The position numbers and the translations under genes were made by a program. A model generated the notes under the pieces. The model saw only the letters and a program-made list of their open reading frames with translations. It made no database searches and was not told the origin of the DNA. Below, piece after piece: positions 18,603 to 27,371 of a stretch of 64,000 nt of DNA. Origin of the DNA: Niameybacter massiliensis (GTDB taxonomy: Bacteria > Bacillota > Clostridia > Lachnospirales > Cellulosilyticaceae); NCBI RefSeq assembly GCF_001282685.1, contig NZ_LN875035.1, positions 3,316,001 through 3,380,000 on the forward strand. Direction: 5' to 3'. The first letter of the stretch is position 1. The number at the start of each line of letters is the position of its first letter.

Positions 18603-18652
18603 AAAGTACGTCTCCATAAGACTTTGTAAAGTCAAATGAAGACGTGCTTTTT
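18603..18652. terminator. Bidirectional terminator between convergent genes
   Basis: AAAGTACGTCT pairs with AGACGTGCTTT, with an inner GACTTTGTAAAGTC hairpin. T-runs lie on both sides. It serves the channel gene (+) and the 18651 gene (-), whose stop codon overlaps it. Confidence 0.7.
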
Positions 18653-19154
18653 ATAATCCTAAGAATGATATTTGAGATAAGCCTTTTACTACTAAAAATA
18701 GTAGAGCTACCATTAGTATAAAATAAACAATCTCTTCTCCTCTTTCTCCTGTATGTATTTTACCTATTATTTTATATTTGTATTTTGTAAAAGGGTATAG
18801 TAAAGGTACACCTTTAGGATTTAGCATATCTAAGAGTAAATGTGATAAATATCCTAATACTACTCCTAATCCAACATAATTAGTTCCAAATAGCAAATAC
18901 ACTATTCCCCACATTATACCTAAGCCCAATAAACTATGTGTTCCTTTTCGATGTCCTAGCTTTTTAAATGGGTAATGTAATAAGCTCATTTGTTGACTAA
19001 TAAAACTTTGAGGATGATCTATATCTGGCAACAAGCTTCCTGCAGTTGCTCCAATGTAATAACAAGTAAATTCTAGTTCAGACAAAGTGAAAAAATGTTG
19101 ATGAATAACGCCGGCTAAAACTATTCCTCCTACTATATGAGTTTTATACGTCAT
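18651..19154 (-). CDS. YdjM-type membrane-bound metal-dependent hydrolase
   Basis: This is a 167-residue DUF457/YdjM-family protein. Metal-ligand motifs in order are KTHIVGG, LLPDIDHPQSFIS, GHRKGTHSLLG and YLSHLLLDMLNPKGV, interleaved with four hydrophobic segments. The family is annotated as inner-membrane metal-dependent hydrolases; substrates are not established and YdjM is SOS-linked in E. coli. No LexA box was recognised here. The start is an ATG after GGAGGTGG. Monocistronic. Confidence 0.8.
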   Translation of the reverse strand: MTYKTHIVGGIVLAGVIHQHFFTLSELEFTCYYIGATAGSLLPDIDHPQSFISQQMSLLHYPFKKLGHRKGTHSLLGLGIMWGIVYLLFGTNYVGLGVVLGYLSHLLLDMLNPKGVPLLYPFTKYKYKIIGKIHTGERGEEIVYFILMVALLFLVVKGLSQISFLGL

Positions 19155-19239
19155 TTTTCCACCTCCTTATATTTTAGCTTATGTATTTTACTACTTGTCT
19201 TATGACAATATACCACATTCCCTTTAAAGTGATAACAAT

Positions 19240-19276
19240 AAAAATGAGGACTGTCCCGTAACAGTCCTCATTTTTA
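19240..19276 (-). terminator. Terminator downstream of the CAP-domain gene
   Basis: AAAAATGAGGACTGTT and its complement form a near-perfect stem ending TTTTTAT on the minus strand. It lies 74 bp past the stop codon and is symmetrical enough to act both ways. Confidence 0.75.
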
Positions 19277-19349
19277 TATGCATTTGTATGTATGCTGTAT
19301 TTTTATATGTATGTTTCGCTATTTTATCTATTAATTTGTATGTTTTATA

Positions 19350-20126
19350 TTATTTGCCAATGAACATTTGTGTCCAGTAATGTCCTTGAGCATCATATCC
19401 TATACCAATATGTGTGAAGCTTGAATTAAGAATGTTTGCACGGTGTCCTGGGCTATTCATCCATCCTTTTACTACTGCTTCTGGTGTTTGATAACCTTGT
19501 GCAATGTTTTCACCGGCACTTCTATAGCTAATACCAAATTGTTTTAACATATCAAATGGTGATCCATATGTTGGGCTTGTATGATCAAAATATTTATTTT
19601 GTCTCATATCTGTAGACTTAGTTCTTGCTACTTTTCTAACGCTTTCATCCATTGTTAAAGGTTTTAAACCATTTTTAGAACGTTCAACGTTAACAAGTTC
19701 TAATACTTTATTTTCATACGCTGTTTGAGAGCTTACTTCTGTACCTGTTCCTGGTTTACTTGTATCTGGTGTTTCTGTATCTGGTTTACTTGGTACTGAA
19801 ATATCTGGTAACCAACCTGGTTTATTTGTTGCTGGTTTGTCAGTATCTGGTTCACTTGGTAATTCTACATCTGGACAATTATTATCTGAGCAACCTGGTA
19901 ACCATTCTGGACAATCTGTTGATGGTCTGTTTATAGTTGGACAACTTGGTAACCAATTTGAGCAATCTTGTGATGACTTATTACCTGTTTGAGAACAACT
20001 ATTAGAGTTTCCAACTTTAATAACACACCCATTTTTATATGTAAGTTCCTTTGCTTGTACTGAAGCTGTTGCTGAAAGTGCAGTTATTCCCATTAATGTT
20101 AAAGTAAATAATTTTTTAAGTTTCAT
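19350..20126 (-). CDS. Secreted CAP-domain (SCP/YkwD-like) protein
   Basis: This is a 258-residue protein. The ATG at 20126 (MKLKKLFTLTLMG) is chosen because AAGGAGACG lies before it; 29 further in-frame codons upstream lack a ribosome binding site. A signal peptide cleaves near SVQAKE. A ~90-residue linker follows, with three NWLP/EWLP/GWLP units, six or more cysteines and Pro-Thr-Asp-Lys repeats. The C-terminal CAP domain (~130-258) shows LVNVERSKNGLKPL, YFDHTSP, SAGENIAQGY, WMNSPGHRANIL and the final GHYWTQMFIG. Function is extracellular and unknown; the family includes YkwD-type spore and wall proteins. Confidence 0.85.
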   Translation of the reverse strand: MKLKKLFTLTLMGITALSATASVQAKELTYKNGCVIKVGNSNSCSQTGNKSSQDCSNWLPSCPTINRPSTDCPEWLPGCSDNNCPDVELPSEPDTDKPATNKPGWLPDISVPSKPDTETPDTSKPGTGTEVSSQTAYENKVLELVNVERSKNGLKPLTMDESVRKVARTKSTDMRQNKYFDHTSPTYGSPFDMLKQFGISYRSAGENIAQGYQTPEAVVKGWMNSPGHRANILNSSFTHIGIGYDAQGHYWTQMFIGK

Positions 20127-20397
20127 AATACGTCTCCTTTTTTCAAGTCGAATTTTAAAGTTGTTACATTTTTGTTCGTTGTTTGTAACATCTTTGTAAT
20201 ATTTATTATACACATTTTTTCCATCTTTACAAGTCTTTTCAAGAATTTTAGCTTTTCCATATTATTACATTTCCTATTTTATCCTTATTTTTTCCTATCT
20301 TACCCTTTTATATTACAAACTTATTAATTCATTTAACATTTAGTCTATGTAAAAAAGTGGGTTAGTTCCCACCTTCCCCCCTTTTCTCTAACATATA

Positions 20398-20463
20398 AAT
20401 CATAAATAAAAATAGAAGAGGATATACCCAAAGGTATATCCTCTTCTATTTTTATTTATGATT
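20398..20463 (-). terminator. 31-bp perfect hairpin downstream of the HAD gene
   Basis: A perfect 31-bp inverted repeat (20398-20428 with 20433-20463) has a 4-nt loop. The central GC-containing part and flanking A/T runs suit a bidirectional terminator. It is far longer than needed for termination. Confidence 0.7.
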
Positions 20464-20473
20464 CTGCTACTAT

Positions 20474-21250
20474 TTATAAACATCTCTCTCTAATAATATC
20501 TAGTACCTTACCTGTTTTAGCAATATGTTTAGCATGTTGCTTCATTTCTACTGGAGCATGTTCCATTACATAACTTTCTTCTACCTCATTCAACATAGAT
20601 ACATCATTGAAATAATCACCAAATGCCATACATTCTGCTGGATCTATCTGATACTTCTGTTGAAGGAATCTAACCCCTGCACCTTTACTAGTTTGAATAC
20701 TTCCTATATCCACCCAATTTTTACCCGATACTGTAATCGCAAAATGTTCTCCCCATTTTTCTTTTAAAACATTCTCTATTTCTTTTGTTATACCTTCTCT
20801 ATGATAAAAGGCTATTTTAATAATATCTTCTTTTATATCATCACTACTATCTACATTCTGAAGACTATAATAATACTTAGCAATCTCATCTTCAAAGTGA
20901 GGATCCACTGAAAGATTATAAGCAGTATCTTTACAGCAGATAATCATCTGTATTCCTTCTATTTGCTTTCCTGTTTCAATGACCTGTCTTGCTTTTTGCT
21001 GATCTAAATAGGTTACACCTATTTCATGTCCTTGATGTTTAATCATAGCACCATTGTCTGCAATTACATAAATACAGTCTAATACTGCTTTAAAATCATT
21101 TTCTACTGTTGCACCTTGCCTGCCAGTTGCTACAGCAAATTTTATATTTTTCTTATTAAGTGCATGAATTACTTCAAAAGTTTCTTTTGAAAAGCTTCCA
21201 TCCTCTAATGCTAACGTTCCATCTAAATCTGAAATAATCAGTTTAATCAT
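20474..21250 (-). CDS. Cof-type HAD-IIB phosphatase
   Basis: This is a 258-residue haloacid-dehalogenase hydrolase with the four motifs: ISDLDGTLA (nucleophile Asp), VATGR, a Lys in the SKGAGVRFL segment, and AFGDYFNDVSML. The C2B cap lies in residues ~80-190, as in Cof/YidA sugar-phosphate phosphatases. Substrate cannot be told from sequence. ATG after GAGGTGAC. Monocistronic, ending in the 31-bp hairpin. Confidence 0.88.
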   Translation of the reverse strand: MIKLIISDLDGTLALEDGSFSKETFEVIHALNKKNIKFAVATGRQGATVENDFKAVLDCIYVIADNGAMIKHQGHEIGVTYLDQQKARQVIETGKQIEGIQMIICCKDTAYNLSVDPHFEDEIAKYYYSLQNVDSSDDIKEDIIKIAFYHREGITKEIENVLKEKWGEHFAITVSGKNWVDIGSIQTSKGAGVRFLQQKYQIDPAECMAFGDYFNDVSMLNEVEESYVMEHAPVEMKQHAKHIAKTGKVLDIIRERCL

Positions 21251-21336
21251 TTTAAGTCACCTCTTTTTAGTATTCTTCTTTTTTGCCTCATAATACTTTG
21301 TTATAATGTGGATAATGGAGTTAGGAGGAATTCCCA

Positions 21337-22173
21337 ATGAAAAAATTTAAAATACCTTTAATAGTTATCTCTAGTATATTAGGCCTCGCACTCACTATCT
21401 ATATTTTGTTAGGTTTTCATGCTGCTAACAACATGTTTTTTGCACCACAAGTTAGCCATGTTTCTATAGAAGAAGTTCTTGATCAACCTAGTTTCTCTGA
21501 TGAAGATTATGCCTTACTCTATGCTCAAACAGGTATTGCTAAACCTATGATAGATATCTTGAAACAACAACCTGATTTTAAAACAAAAATGTTATCTTTT
21601 CAATCCAATTACTTTAAACCTCAAAATGTAGTTAAAACAAAAATGACTCCTTTTACAAATATTGATAAAGTACTTAATGAGAAAGGTGAAATGATTCCAG
21701 CCTTTGAACTAGCACCTTATGAAAATGGTTACATCTTCTTATCTAAATCTACTTACACATATAATTGGCGTCATGGACATGCTGGCCTTGTTATTGATAG
21801 TATACGTGGTAAAATGTTAGAATCACTAGAACCATTTACACTTAGTATGGAGCAAGATGCTTCTTGGTGGTCTTATCGTCCTACCTTTAAAATGATGCGT
21901 CTAAAAGATGTAGACCAAGCTTTCTTAGATGAAATTGCAAACTTTGCTGCTACTTCTATGCAAGGTATTCCTTATAATATTCTTGCTATGAAAACCAATA
22001 AGACCATTCCTACAAGTACCCATTGTTCACATATTGTATGGCATACTTTTAAGCAATTTGGTATTGACCTAGATAGCTCTGGTGGTATCTTTGTTTCCCC
22101 TGGGGATATTGGACGTAGCCCCTATTTAGAAACACTGCAAATCTATGGATTTGATCCTAGTAAGGATTGGTGA
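21337..22173 (+). CDS. YiiX-like permuted NlpC/P60 cysteine hydrolase
   Basis: This is a 278-residue protein with an N-terminal membrane anchor or signal (LIVISSILGLALTIYILLG). The C-terminal half matches the permuted papain-fold YiiX/YebB group: a catalytic His in NWRHGHAGLVID and the later nucleophile Cys in STHCSHIVWHTFKQFGIDLD. Such enzymes cleave amide or ester bonds in peptidoglycan peptides or lipids. It starts with ATG after AGGAGGAA and is coupled (5-bp gap) to the next gene, suggesting joint extracytoplasmic work. Substrate unknown. Confidence 0.7.
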   Translation: MKKFKIPLIVISSILGLALTIYILLGFHAANNMFFAPQVSHVSIEEVLDQPSFSDEDYALLYAQTGIAKPMIDILKQQPDFKTKMLSFQSNYFKPQNVVKTKMTPFTNIDKVLNEKGEMIPAFELAPYENGYIFLSKSTYTYNWRHGHAGLVIDSIRGKMLESLEPFTLSMEQDASWWSYRPTFKMMRLKDVDQAFLDEIANFAATSMQGIPYNILAMKTNKTIPTSTHCSHIVWHTFKQFGIDLDSSGGIFVSPGDIGRSPYLETLQIYGFDPSKDW

Positions 22174-22178
22174 TACTT

Positions 22179-23237
22179 ATGAAACAAACATATAAAAAGC
22201 GATTAGCCTTAATAGTTACTGGACTAGCTATAAGCCTAATCGCTTTAGTTATCCTCATAAAAACTTTTCTTCCCCCTAAGTTATACACAGAATTAATCAT
22301 AAATGCACAAAATAGTGTGGATTTGACTGATATCTCTATCTATGGTTCTGATTTTACTTACAAACAAATTCATGCTTTTACTTTTTCTGGTCAAGATCTA
22401 AAAGCTACTTCACAAAACTTTGTTCCTTACTCAGAGGGCTTTATAGAACAAAATCAATTTAAAAACTATCAAAAAATATTTTCTCAAAATGGTCAACCTC
22501 TAACCTCAACCTTTCAAGATTACTATGAAACAGATACCTTTACCTTCTTTGCCTTTCCTGGAGATTTAAGTACCTTTCGTATTCTTGAAAATGCTACAGG
22601 TAAGCTTTCCTCTCTTAACTTACCGCAAAAGCTTTATACCCACTCTATGTATGTATCTGATATGAGAGTTATAGATAACCAACTTATTATCTTAGCTGGT
22701 GAAGCCATGAGCTACCATGCTCTTATTTATACTGTAGATTTAAATACCTTTGATGTCATTGATTATAAACGCTTAGAGACACATCCTTCTGCATTAAATA
22801 GCATGCACTATACGCTTACAGATAATGGGCTAGCCCTTTTTATAGCAGGTAATACCTTACAAATTTATAATCCTTTAGATGATACTTTATCCTACTTCCC
22901 TCTTCCCTTTGAAGCTGAAGGTGTTCTATGCAATACTCAATATACATTTACCTATGCTTTACAAGAGAATGAAGTAAAATATCTACTTTTGGAAAATAAG
23001 GAACTTCTCTATCAGAAATCAGTTCCCACTCCTTACCTACTTTCACTCCCGTCTTCTTGGCCAAAAGTACTCGATCTTACTCTTAAAGATAATCTCGTCT
23101 ATCTCTTGCTAGAGGACTTATCTGGTCCTCGCTTTAAGAATTATCTTTCAGTATATAACCTTGATACACAAGAGATGAGTTTTTGTCTTGGTATTAGTGA
23201 TAGTAATCCACTCATTTTAACAGGATTTCAAAATTAA
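22179..23237 (+). CDS. Membrane-anchored protein of unknown function, propeller-like
   Basis: This is a 352-residue protein not assigned to a named family. The ATG at 22179 follows GGTGAT, which overlaps the upstream stop codon; a TTG at 22167 is less likely. One N-terminal membrane segment (IVTGLAISLIALVILI) is followed by an all-beta extracytoplasmic region. Repeating strands such as MRVIDNQLIILAG, YTVDLNTFDVIDY, LALFIAGNTLQIYNPLDD and LSVYNLDTQEM look like WD/YVTN-type beta-propeller blades. Probably works with the YiiX-like hydrolase encoded just upstream. Confidence 0.6.
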   Translation: MKQTYKKRLALIVTGLAISLIALVILIKTFLPPKLYTELIINAQNSVDLTDISIYGSDFTYKQIHAFTFSGQDLKATSQNFVPYSEGFIEQNQFKNYQKIFSQNGQPLTSTFQDYYETDTFTFFAFPGDLSTFRILENATGKLSSLNLPQKLYTHSMYVSDMRVIDNQLIILAGEAMSYHALIYTVDLNTFDVIDYKRLETHPSALNSMHYTLTDNGLALFIAGNTLQIYNPLDDTLSYFPLPFEAEGVLCNTQYTFTYALQENEVKYLLLENKELLYQKSVPTPYLLSLPSSWPKVLDLTLKDNLVYLLLEDLSGPRFKNYLSVYNLDTQEMSFCLGISDSNPLILTGFQN

Positions 23238-23251
23238 ATCCATAAATTGTG

Positions 23252-23358
23252 TTTACAATTCTAACAATTGTGATATACTTAATATTGCATTAGACTTACG
23301 TGAGGACTTACTCCTTATAAAAAAGCCCCACCAAGTAAATACTTGGTAGGGCTTTTTT
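23252..23358 (+). ncRNA. Candidate short transcript ending in a strong terminator
   Basis: TTTACA (23252-23257) and TATACT (23274-23279), spacer 16, precede ~45 nt without an ORF and a terminator hairpin. The expected RNA is ~70 nt from ~23286. The alternative is that the hairpin merely terminates the 22179 gene and uppP. Confidence 0.3.
23328..23358. terminator. Bidirectional terminator before uppP end
   Basis: AAAAAAGCCC-ACCAAGT and ACTTGGT-GGGCTTTTTT form the stem; runs of A and T flank it, so it works in both directions between the convergent genes. Confidence 0.85.
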
Positions 23359-23364
23359 GTATGC

Positions 23365-24186
23365 CTATCTTAAGAAGAAATAGGCAAGAACAATAATACC
23401 TAACACAATACGATAGTATCCAAATGCTTTAAAGTCATGTTTCTTAATATAGCCCATTAAGAACTTAATTGCTAAAATAGATACTACGAATGCCACAACC
23501 ATTCCTACTAAAAGGATAGTCAGCTCCATACTTGTAAATACAAATCCAAATTTAAGAAGCTTTAATAAGCTTGCTCCAAACATAACTGGAATAGCTAGGA
23601 AGAATGTAAATTCTGCTGCTACAAAACGTGAGGTTCCAATTAATATAGCACCAATAATTGTTGCTCCTGAACGTGATGTACCTGGGATAAGTGCAAGAAC
23701 TTGAAATACACCGATCATAAGCGCAGCTTTATAAGTTAATTGATCTAAAGTCTGTATCTTTGCTACCTTATCTTTATTACGATTTTCAATAATAATAAAG
23801 AGTACCCCATAAATAATCAGCATTAATGCTACTGTTTGGTAATTATAAAATAGTTCGTCTAATAAATCATCAAAAGGTAGACCAATAATCATAGCTGGTA
23901 ATACAGCCACAATTACTTTTAACCATAAGTTGATGGTATCTTTTTTAATTGTTACCTTATCTTTAAAAGAAATAGGAAATAGCTTATTCCAGAACAAGAC
24001 AACAACTGCCATAATAGCTCCTAGTTGCACAACTACAAAGAACATTTCTTTAAATTGTGGTGTTACATTGAGCTTAATAAATTCATCTGCTAAAATCATG
24101 TGACCTGTACTACTAATTGGTAACCACTCTGTAATACCTTCAATGATTCCTAATATAATCGCTTTAAAAATTTCAATAAAATCCAT
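23365..24186 (-). CDS. uppP: Undecaprenyl-diphosphatase UppP (BacA)
   Basis: This is a 273-residue integral membrane phosphatase recycling undecaprenyl pyrophosphate for peptidoglycan synthesis; it also confers bacitracin tolerance. The start at 24186 ([13 protein letters not shown]) is backed by GAGAGGAC, not the 12-codon-longer frame. Active-site motifs are present: [18 protein letters not shown] and [13 protein letters not shown]. Seven or eight hydrophobic segments, normal length. Monocistronic with a shared bidirectional terminator. Confidence 0.97.
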   Translation of the reverse strand: MDFIEIFKAIILGIIEGITEWLPISSTGHMILADEFIKLNVTPQFKEMFFVVVQLGAIMAVVVLFWNKLFPISFKDKVTIKKDTINLWLKVIVAVLPAMIIGLPFDDLLDELFYNYQTVALMLIIYGVLFIIIENRNKDKVAKIQTLDQLTYKAALMIGVFQVLALIPGTSRSGATIIGAILIGTSRFVAAEFTFFLAIPVMFGASLLKLLKFGFVFTSMELTILLVGMVVAFVVSILAIKFLMGYIKKHDFKAFGYYRIVLGIIVLAYFFLR

Positions 24187-24296
24187 TTTCTGTCCTCTCT
24201 TATCTTTTTGTTTAGCAAACACTGTTTACTCTTTTGTTTTCCATATTTCTGCAAACTACAGCTAGTATAACATACTTTTTATAAGTTTAAAATTTA

Positions 24297-24351
24297 AAAG
24301 CTAACTTAAGTCCTCCATTTAATTTCACAGGCATTTGACTTAAGCTAGCTT
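24297..24351 (-). terminator. Terminator of the SDR-thioesterase unit
   Basis: AAGCTAGCTTAAGTC and GACTTAAGTTAGCTT pair on the minus strand through a G-U wobble (a mismatch on the other strand), then TTTAAATTTT. Confidence 0.7.
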
Positions 24352-24390
24352 AACTAACATCAAAATAATTGTTTTAAAATAATATTTTTA

Positions 24391-25125
24391 TTATAAGTCC
24401 ATAAGCACAATCTTACTTGTCCAGTACACTGTCGTACCATCAAGGCTCGTTCCTTGAATAAGTGTGCTCCCATCTTCATCTAATCCTCTTATTACACGTA
24501 CTTGGTCACCCTCTACTAAAGATGTAACATAGTTGGTTTGAATACTGCGAATCGGATTTTTAGTGCGTTCATCACAATCAAGCATATCTGTTGCCCAGCG
24601 TACATAATGTGCATTATTCATATGTCCATTGATATCAATTTCACCACTACGCACTTTACGAATATCTTCTTTTATAACTTCTACAGGTGCTTTAAGTTTT
24701 GGAAGCTCCTCACCTTCATAAGGCCAATTGAGCTTTTGCATAGGTCCTTCTAACTTTTGCACACGTAAGGGTCTATGTGTATGATAGTCCATTAAAATAT
24801 AATCTCCAATGATATATCCAAGTTGCCTATCTTCTTCATCAAAAATATCAAATCTTCTTACACAAAACAACTTGTCAACACCTACAGGATAAGTCTCAAT
24901 ACGTATATGTTGTTGCCACTTTGGGTAACTATCTAAATGCATTTTTGCACGAGACACAATCCAATACATTTGCTGATCTTCATCTAATGTAAAATCAATA
25001 CCTAGTTCTAAAGCATGCTCACCACTTACTTCTTGCATATAATCTACAAGAGCATTCATTGTTAAATTGTAATTAAAGTCTACATCTCTAAAATTAACTT
25101 TAAAGATTTTGCTATATTTAGTCAT
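24391..25125 (-). CDS. Acyl-ACP thioesterase (FatA/FatB family)
   Basis: This is a 244-residue double-hotdog enzyme hydrolysing acyl-ACP to free fatty acid. The start at 25125 (MTKYSKIFKVNFRDVD) follows GGAGGGGAGCT; a longer frame overlaps the upstream SDR gene. The first hotdog carries MNALVDYMQEVSGEHALELG and YWIVSRAKMHL. The catalytic region of the second shows SGEIDINGHMNNAHYVRWA (Asn and His of the active site). It sits 17 bp after the SDR gene, in one transcription unit, suggesting lipid-related metabolism for both. Confidence 0.88.
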   Translation of the reverse strand: MTKYSKIFKVNFRDVDFNYNLTMNALVDYMQEVSGEHALELGIDFTLDEDQQMYWIVSRAKMHLDSYPKWQQHIRIETYPVGVDKLFCVRRFDIFDEEDRQLGYIIGDYILMDYHTHRPLRVQKLEGPMQKLNWPYEGEELPKLKAPVEVIKEDIRKVRSGEIDINGHMNNAHYVRWATDMLDCDERTKNPIRSIQTNYVTSLVEGDQVRVIRGLDEDGSTLIQGTSLDGTTVYWTSKIVLMDL

Positions 25126-25142
25126 AGCTCCCCTCCTCTCTC

Positions 25143-25904
25143 CTATTTTTTCTGAGTACTGCGTACAAGTAATGTACTTAGCCTGATCGGACATAATGAC
25201 ATAACTACGGTAGATAATTTATTAGTCATTCCAGGGATAATAATAGCCTTATGCTTTTTAATTCCTTTGTAAGCACATTTTGCAACTTGCTCTGGTGTCA
25301 TCGTTGTCAAGCTAGCAAGTCCAGACTTTTGCATCCTTGCCTTTTTAATAAACTCTGTTTTTGTAGGGCCTGGGCATAGTATACTTACATGAATCCCTTT
25401 ATCCTTCCATTCATTACGTAGCGCCATAGATAGTGATAATACATAAGATTTAGAAGCATAATACACTGCCATATATGGACCTGGAGCAAAGGCTGCTGTC
25501 GATGCAACTTGAAGTACAGTACTACCTAACCCAAGATAAGGATACACTTTTTTCGTCAAATAGGTAAAACCTTTAATATTTGTATCAATACTAATTAAGT
25601 CTTCTTCTTCACTCATTTCTTCAAATGCTCCGAAGAATCCAACACCTGCATTATTTACAAACAAATCTATCTTTCTATTTTGACTTTTTATGTATGAAAT
25701 CAGGTGGTCTATCTCCTCTAGTTGAGTAACATCCACACTTACTACTTGTACTACTACATTATAAGTCTTCTCTAACTCTATTTGCAAATCTTTTAAATTC
25801 TTCAAATTTCTTGCGCTAAGCAATAAATCATAACCTTCTTTGGCTAACAAGTAGGTCAAAGCCCTCCCTATACCGCTAGTTGCTCCTGTTACTAATGCGT
25901 ACAC
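25143..25904 (-). CDS. Short-chain dehydrogenase/reductase
   Basis: This is a 253-residue classical SDR with GTG start at 25904 behind GAAAGGAG. It shows the NAD(P) site TGATSGIGRAL, NNAG in LFVNNAGVGFFG, the catalytic Ser in QVASTAAF and YYASKSYV (YxxxK). CPGPTKTEF follows. The basic Arg-33-type position (SARNLKN) suggests NADP preference. It is cotranscribed with the acyl-ACP thioesterase. Substrate unknown; a ketoacyl or lipid substrate is an inference from its neighbour. Confidence 0.88.
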   Translation of the reverse strand: MYALVTGATSGIGRALTYLLAKEGYDLLLSARNLKNLKDLQIELEKTYNVVVQVVSVDVTQLEEIDHLISYIKSQNRKIDLFVNNAGVGFFGAFEEMSEEEDLISIDTNIKGFTYLTKKVYPYLGLGSTVLQVASTAAFAPGPYMAVYYASKSYVLSLSMALRNEWKDKGIHVSILCPGPTKTEFIKKARMQKSGLASLTTMTPEQVAKCAYKGIKKHKAIIIPGMTNKLSTVVMSLCPIRLSTLLVRSTQKK

Positions 25905-25971
25905 TTTTTTCTCCTTTCACTAACCTTATTAGATGATTCCCAAAAATCAAGTTCTTTATAGAACAGTTAAT

Positions 25972-26061
25972 AAAAAATTGTCACAGTATCTAACTCATTC
26001 ATTCTAAAGCTTAAGAGAGGTTAAAACCTCAAAACCTAGAACTACATGTATACTGTGACAA
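25972..26061 (-). terminator. Nested three-tier hairpin ending in a T-run after queA
   Basis: A 12-bp outer stem (TTGTCACAGTAT with ATACTGTGACAA) encloses TTCTA/TAGAA and a central GAGG-TTTTAA-CCTC hairpin. On the minus strand TTTTTTATT follows. It is larger than a normal terminator and also lies in the leader region of the SDR gene. Confidence 0.6.
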
Positions 26062-26085
26062 CCTTAATATTTAATATAAATCAAT

Positions 26086-27111
26086 CTATTTAATAAACAT
26101 AGCGTCTCCAAAACTAAAGAAACGATATTTCTCTTTAACTGCTTCATTATAAGCATGTAATACTTGATCACGACCTGCTAAAGCACTTACAAGCATAATA
26201 AGTGTTGATTCTGGTAAATGGAAGTTGGTAAATAATCTATCTACACATTTGAACTTATAGCCTGGATAAATAAAGATATTTGTCCAACCACTACCTGCAC
26301 ATATAACGCCATCTTCAGTAGCATTAGATTCTAATGTTCTTGTGCTAGTTGTACCAACTGAAATAATTTTGCCGCCATTAGCTTTGGCATCATTGATAAT
26401 CTTAGCATTTTCTTCATCAATAATATAGAATTCTGAGTGCATTTCATGTTCTAAAATATCTTCTACTTTTACTGGTCTGAAAGTACCTAACCCAACATGT
26501 AGTGTTACATAGGCGATATGCACACCTTTTTCTTTAATTTGTTCTAATAATTCTTTTGTAAAGTGTAAGCCAGCTGTAGGTGCTGCAGCACTGCCTTCAT
26601 GTTTTGAGTATACTGTTTGGTAGCGTTCTTTATCTTCTAATTTCTCATGAATATATGGTGGAAGTGGCATTTCACCAAGTTGATCTAGTACCTCTTCAAA
26701 AATCCCTTCATATTCAAAAGTTACAATTCGTTTTCCATCTTCAATTATTTCTTTAATTGTCGCTGTTAAAATACCGTCTCCAAATACAATACGGTCTCCA
26801 ATACGTGCTTTCTTCCCTGGTTTTACAAGAACTTCCCAATCTTTTTCACTTTTTCTTGTAAGAAGTAAAAACTCTACTTTTCCACCAGAACCTTCTCTTG
26901 CTCCAAAAAGTCTTGCTGGAATAACACGTGTATCATTAAGTACTAAACAATCTCCAGGATTTAAATAAGTTATCATATCATAAAAATGTTTATGTTGTAT
27001 TTCACCTGTTACTTTATCAAGTACCATAAGTTTTGATGCTGTACGTTCTTCAAGAGGAACTTGAGCTATAAGTTCTTCTGGTAAGTCAAAATAAAAGTCT
27101 GATGTATTCAT
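26086..27111 (-). CDS. queA: S-adenosylmethionine:tRNA ribosyltransferase-isomerase
   Basis: This is a 341-residue enzyme adding the epoxycyclopentanediol ring from SAM to preQ1-34 in tRNA. Typical blocks include [29 protein letters not shown]-type segments, [15 protein letters not shown]-like [13 protein letters not shown] and the C-terminal FGDAMFI. ATG after TTGGAGAAC. In Bacillota queA is often next to tgt; here they are 9 kb apart, each with its own promoter region. Confidence 0.97.
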   Translation of the reverse strand: MNTSDFYFDLPEELIAQVPLEERTASKLMVLDKVTGEIQHKHFYDMITYLNPGDCLVLNDTRVIPARLFGAREGSGGKVEFLLLTRKSEKDWEVLVKPGKKARIGDRIVFGDGILTATIKEIIEDGKRIVTFEYEGIFEEVLDQLGEMPLPPYIHEKLEDKERYQTVYSKHEGSAAAPTAGLHFTKELLEQIKEKGVHIAYVTLHVGLGTFRPVKVEDILEHEMHSEFYIIDEENAKIINDAKANGGKIISVGTTSTRTLESNATEDGVICAGSGWTNIFIYPGYKFKCVDRLFTNFHLPESTLIMLVSALAGRDQVLHAYNEAVKEKYRFFSFGDAMFIK

Positions 27112-27318
27112 ACGTTCTCCAATCTGTCCTATACCTTAGTCTTTATCTTAATAGATTTTCTAAGTTTATCTATTCATTTTTATTGTCTCTCATAATATAA
27201 TTCTACCTATAATAGTACGTTTTTAGCCTGTATTCGTCAAGCTAGCTATAAAATTTCTCCCGTTATCTCTTCCAAGAATCAATAGAAAATTGTTTTCTAT
27301 AATGATATTTCCTATATA

Positions 27319-27371
27319 AGCTAATAAAAAAGAGTTGCTACATTTCATGTAACAACTCCTTTTATTAGCTT
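27319..27371 (-). terminator. Terminator of the SpoIID/LytB gene
   Basis: An inverted repeat of ~24 bp with two interruptions (AAGCTAATAAAA... and complement) has GGAGTTG/CAACTC cores. TTTTTTATT follows on the minus strand. It overlaps the last codons of the gene. Confidence 0.8.
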
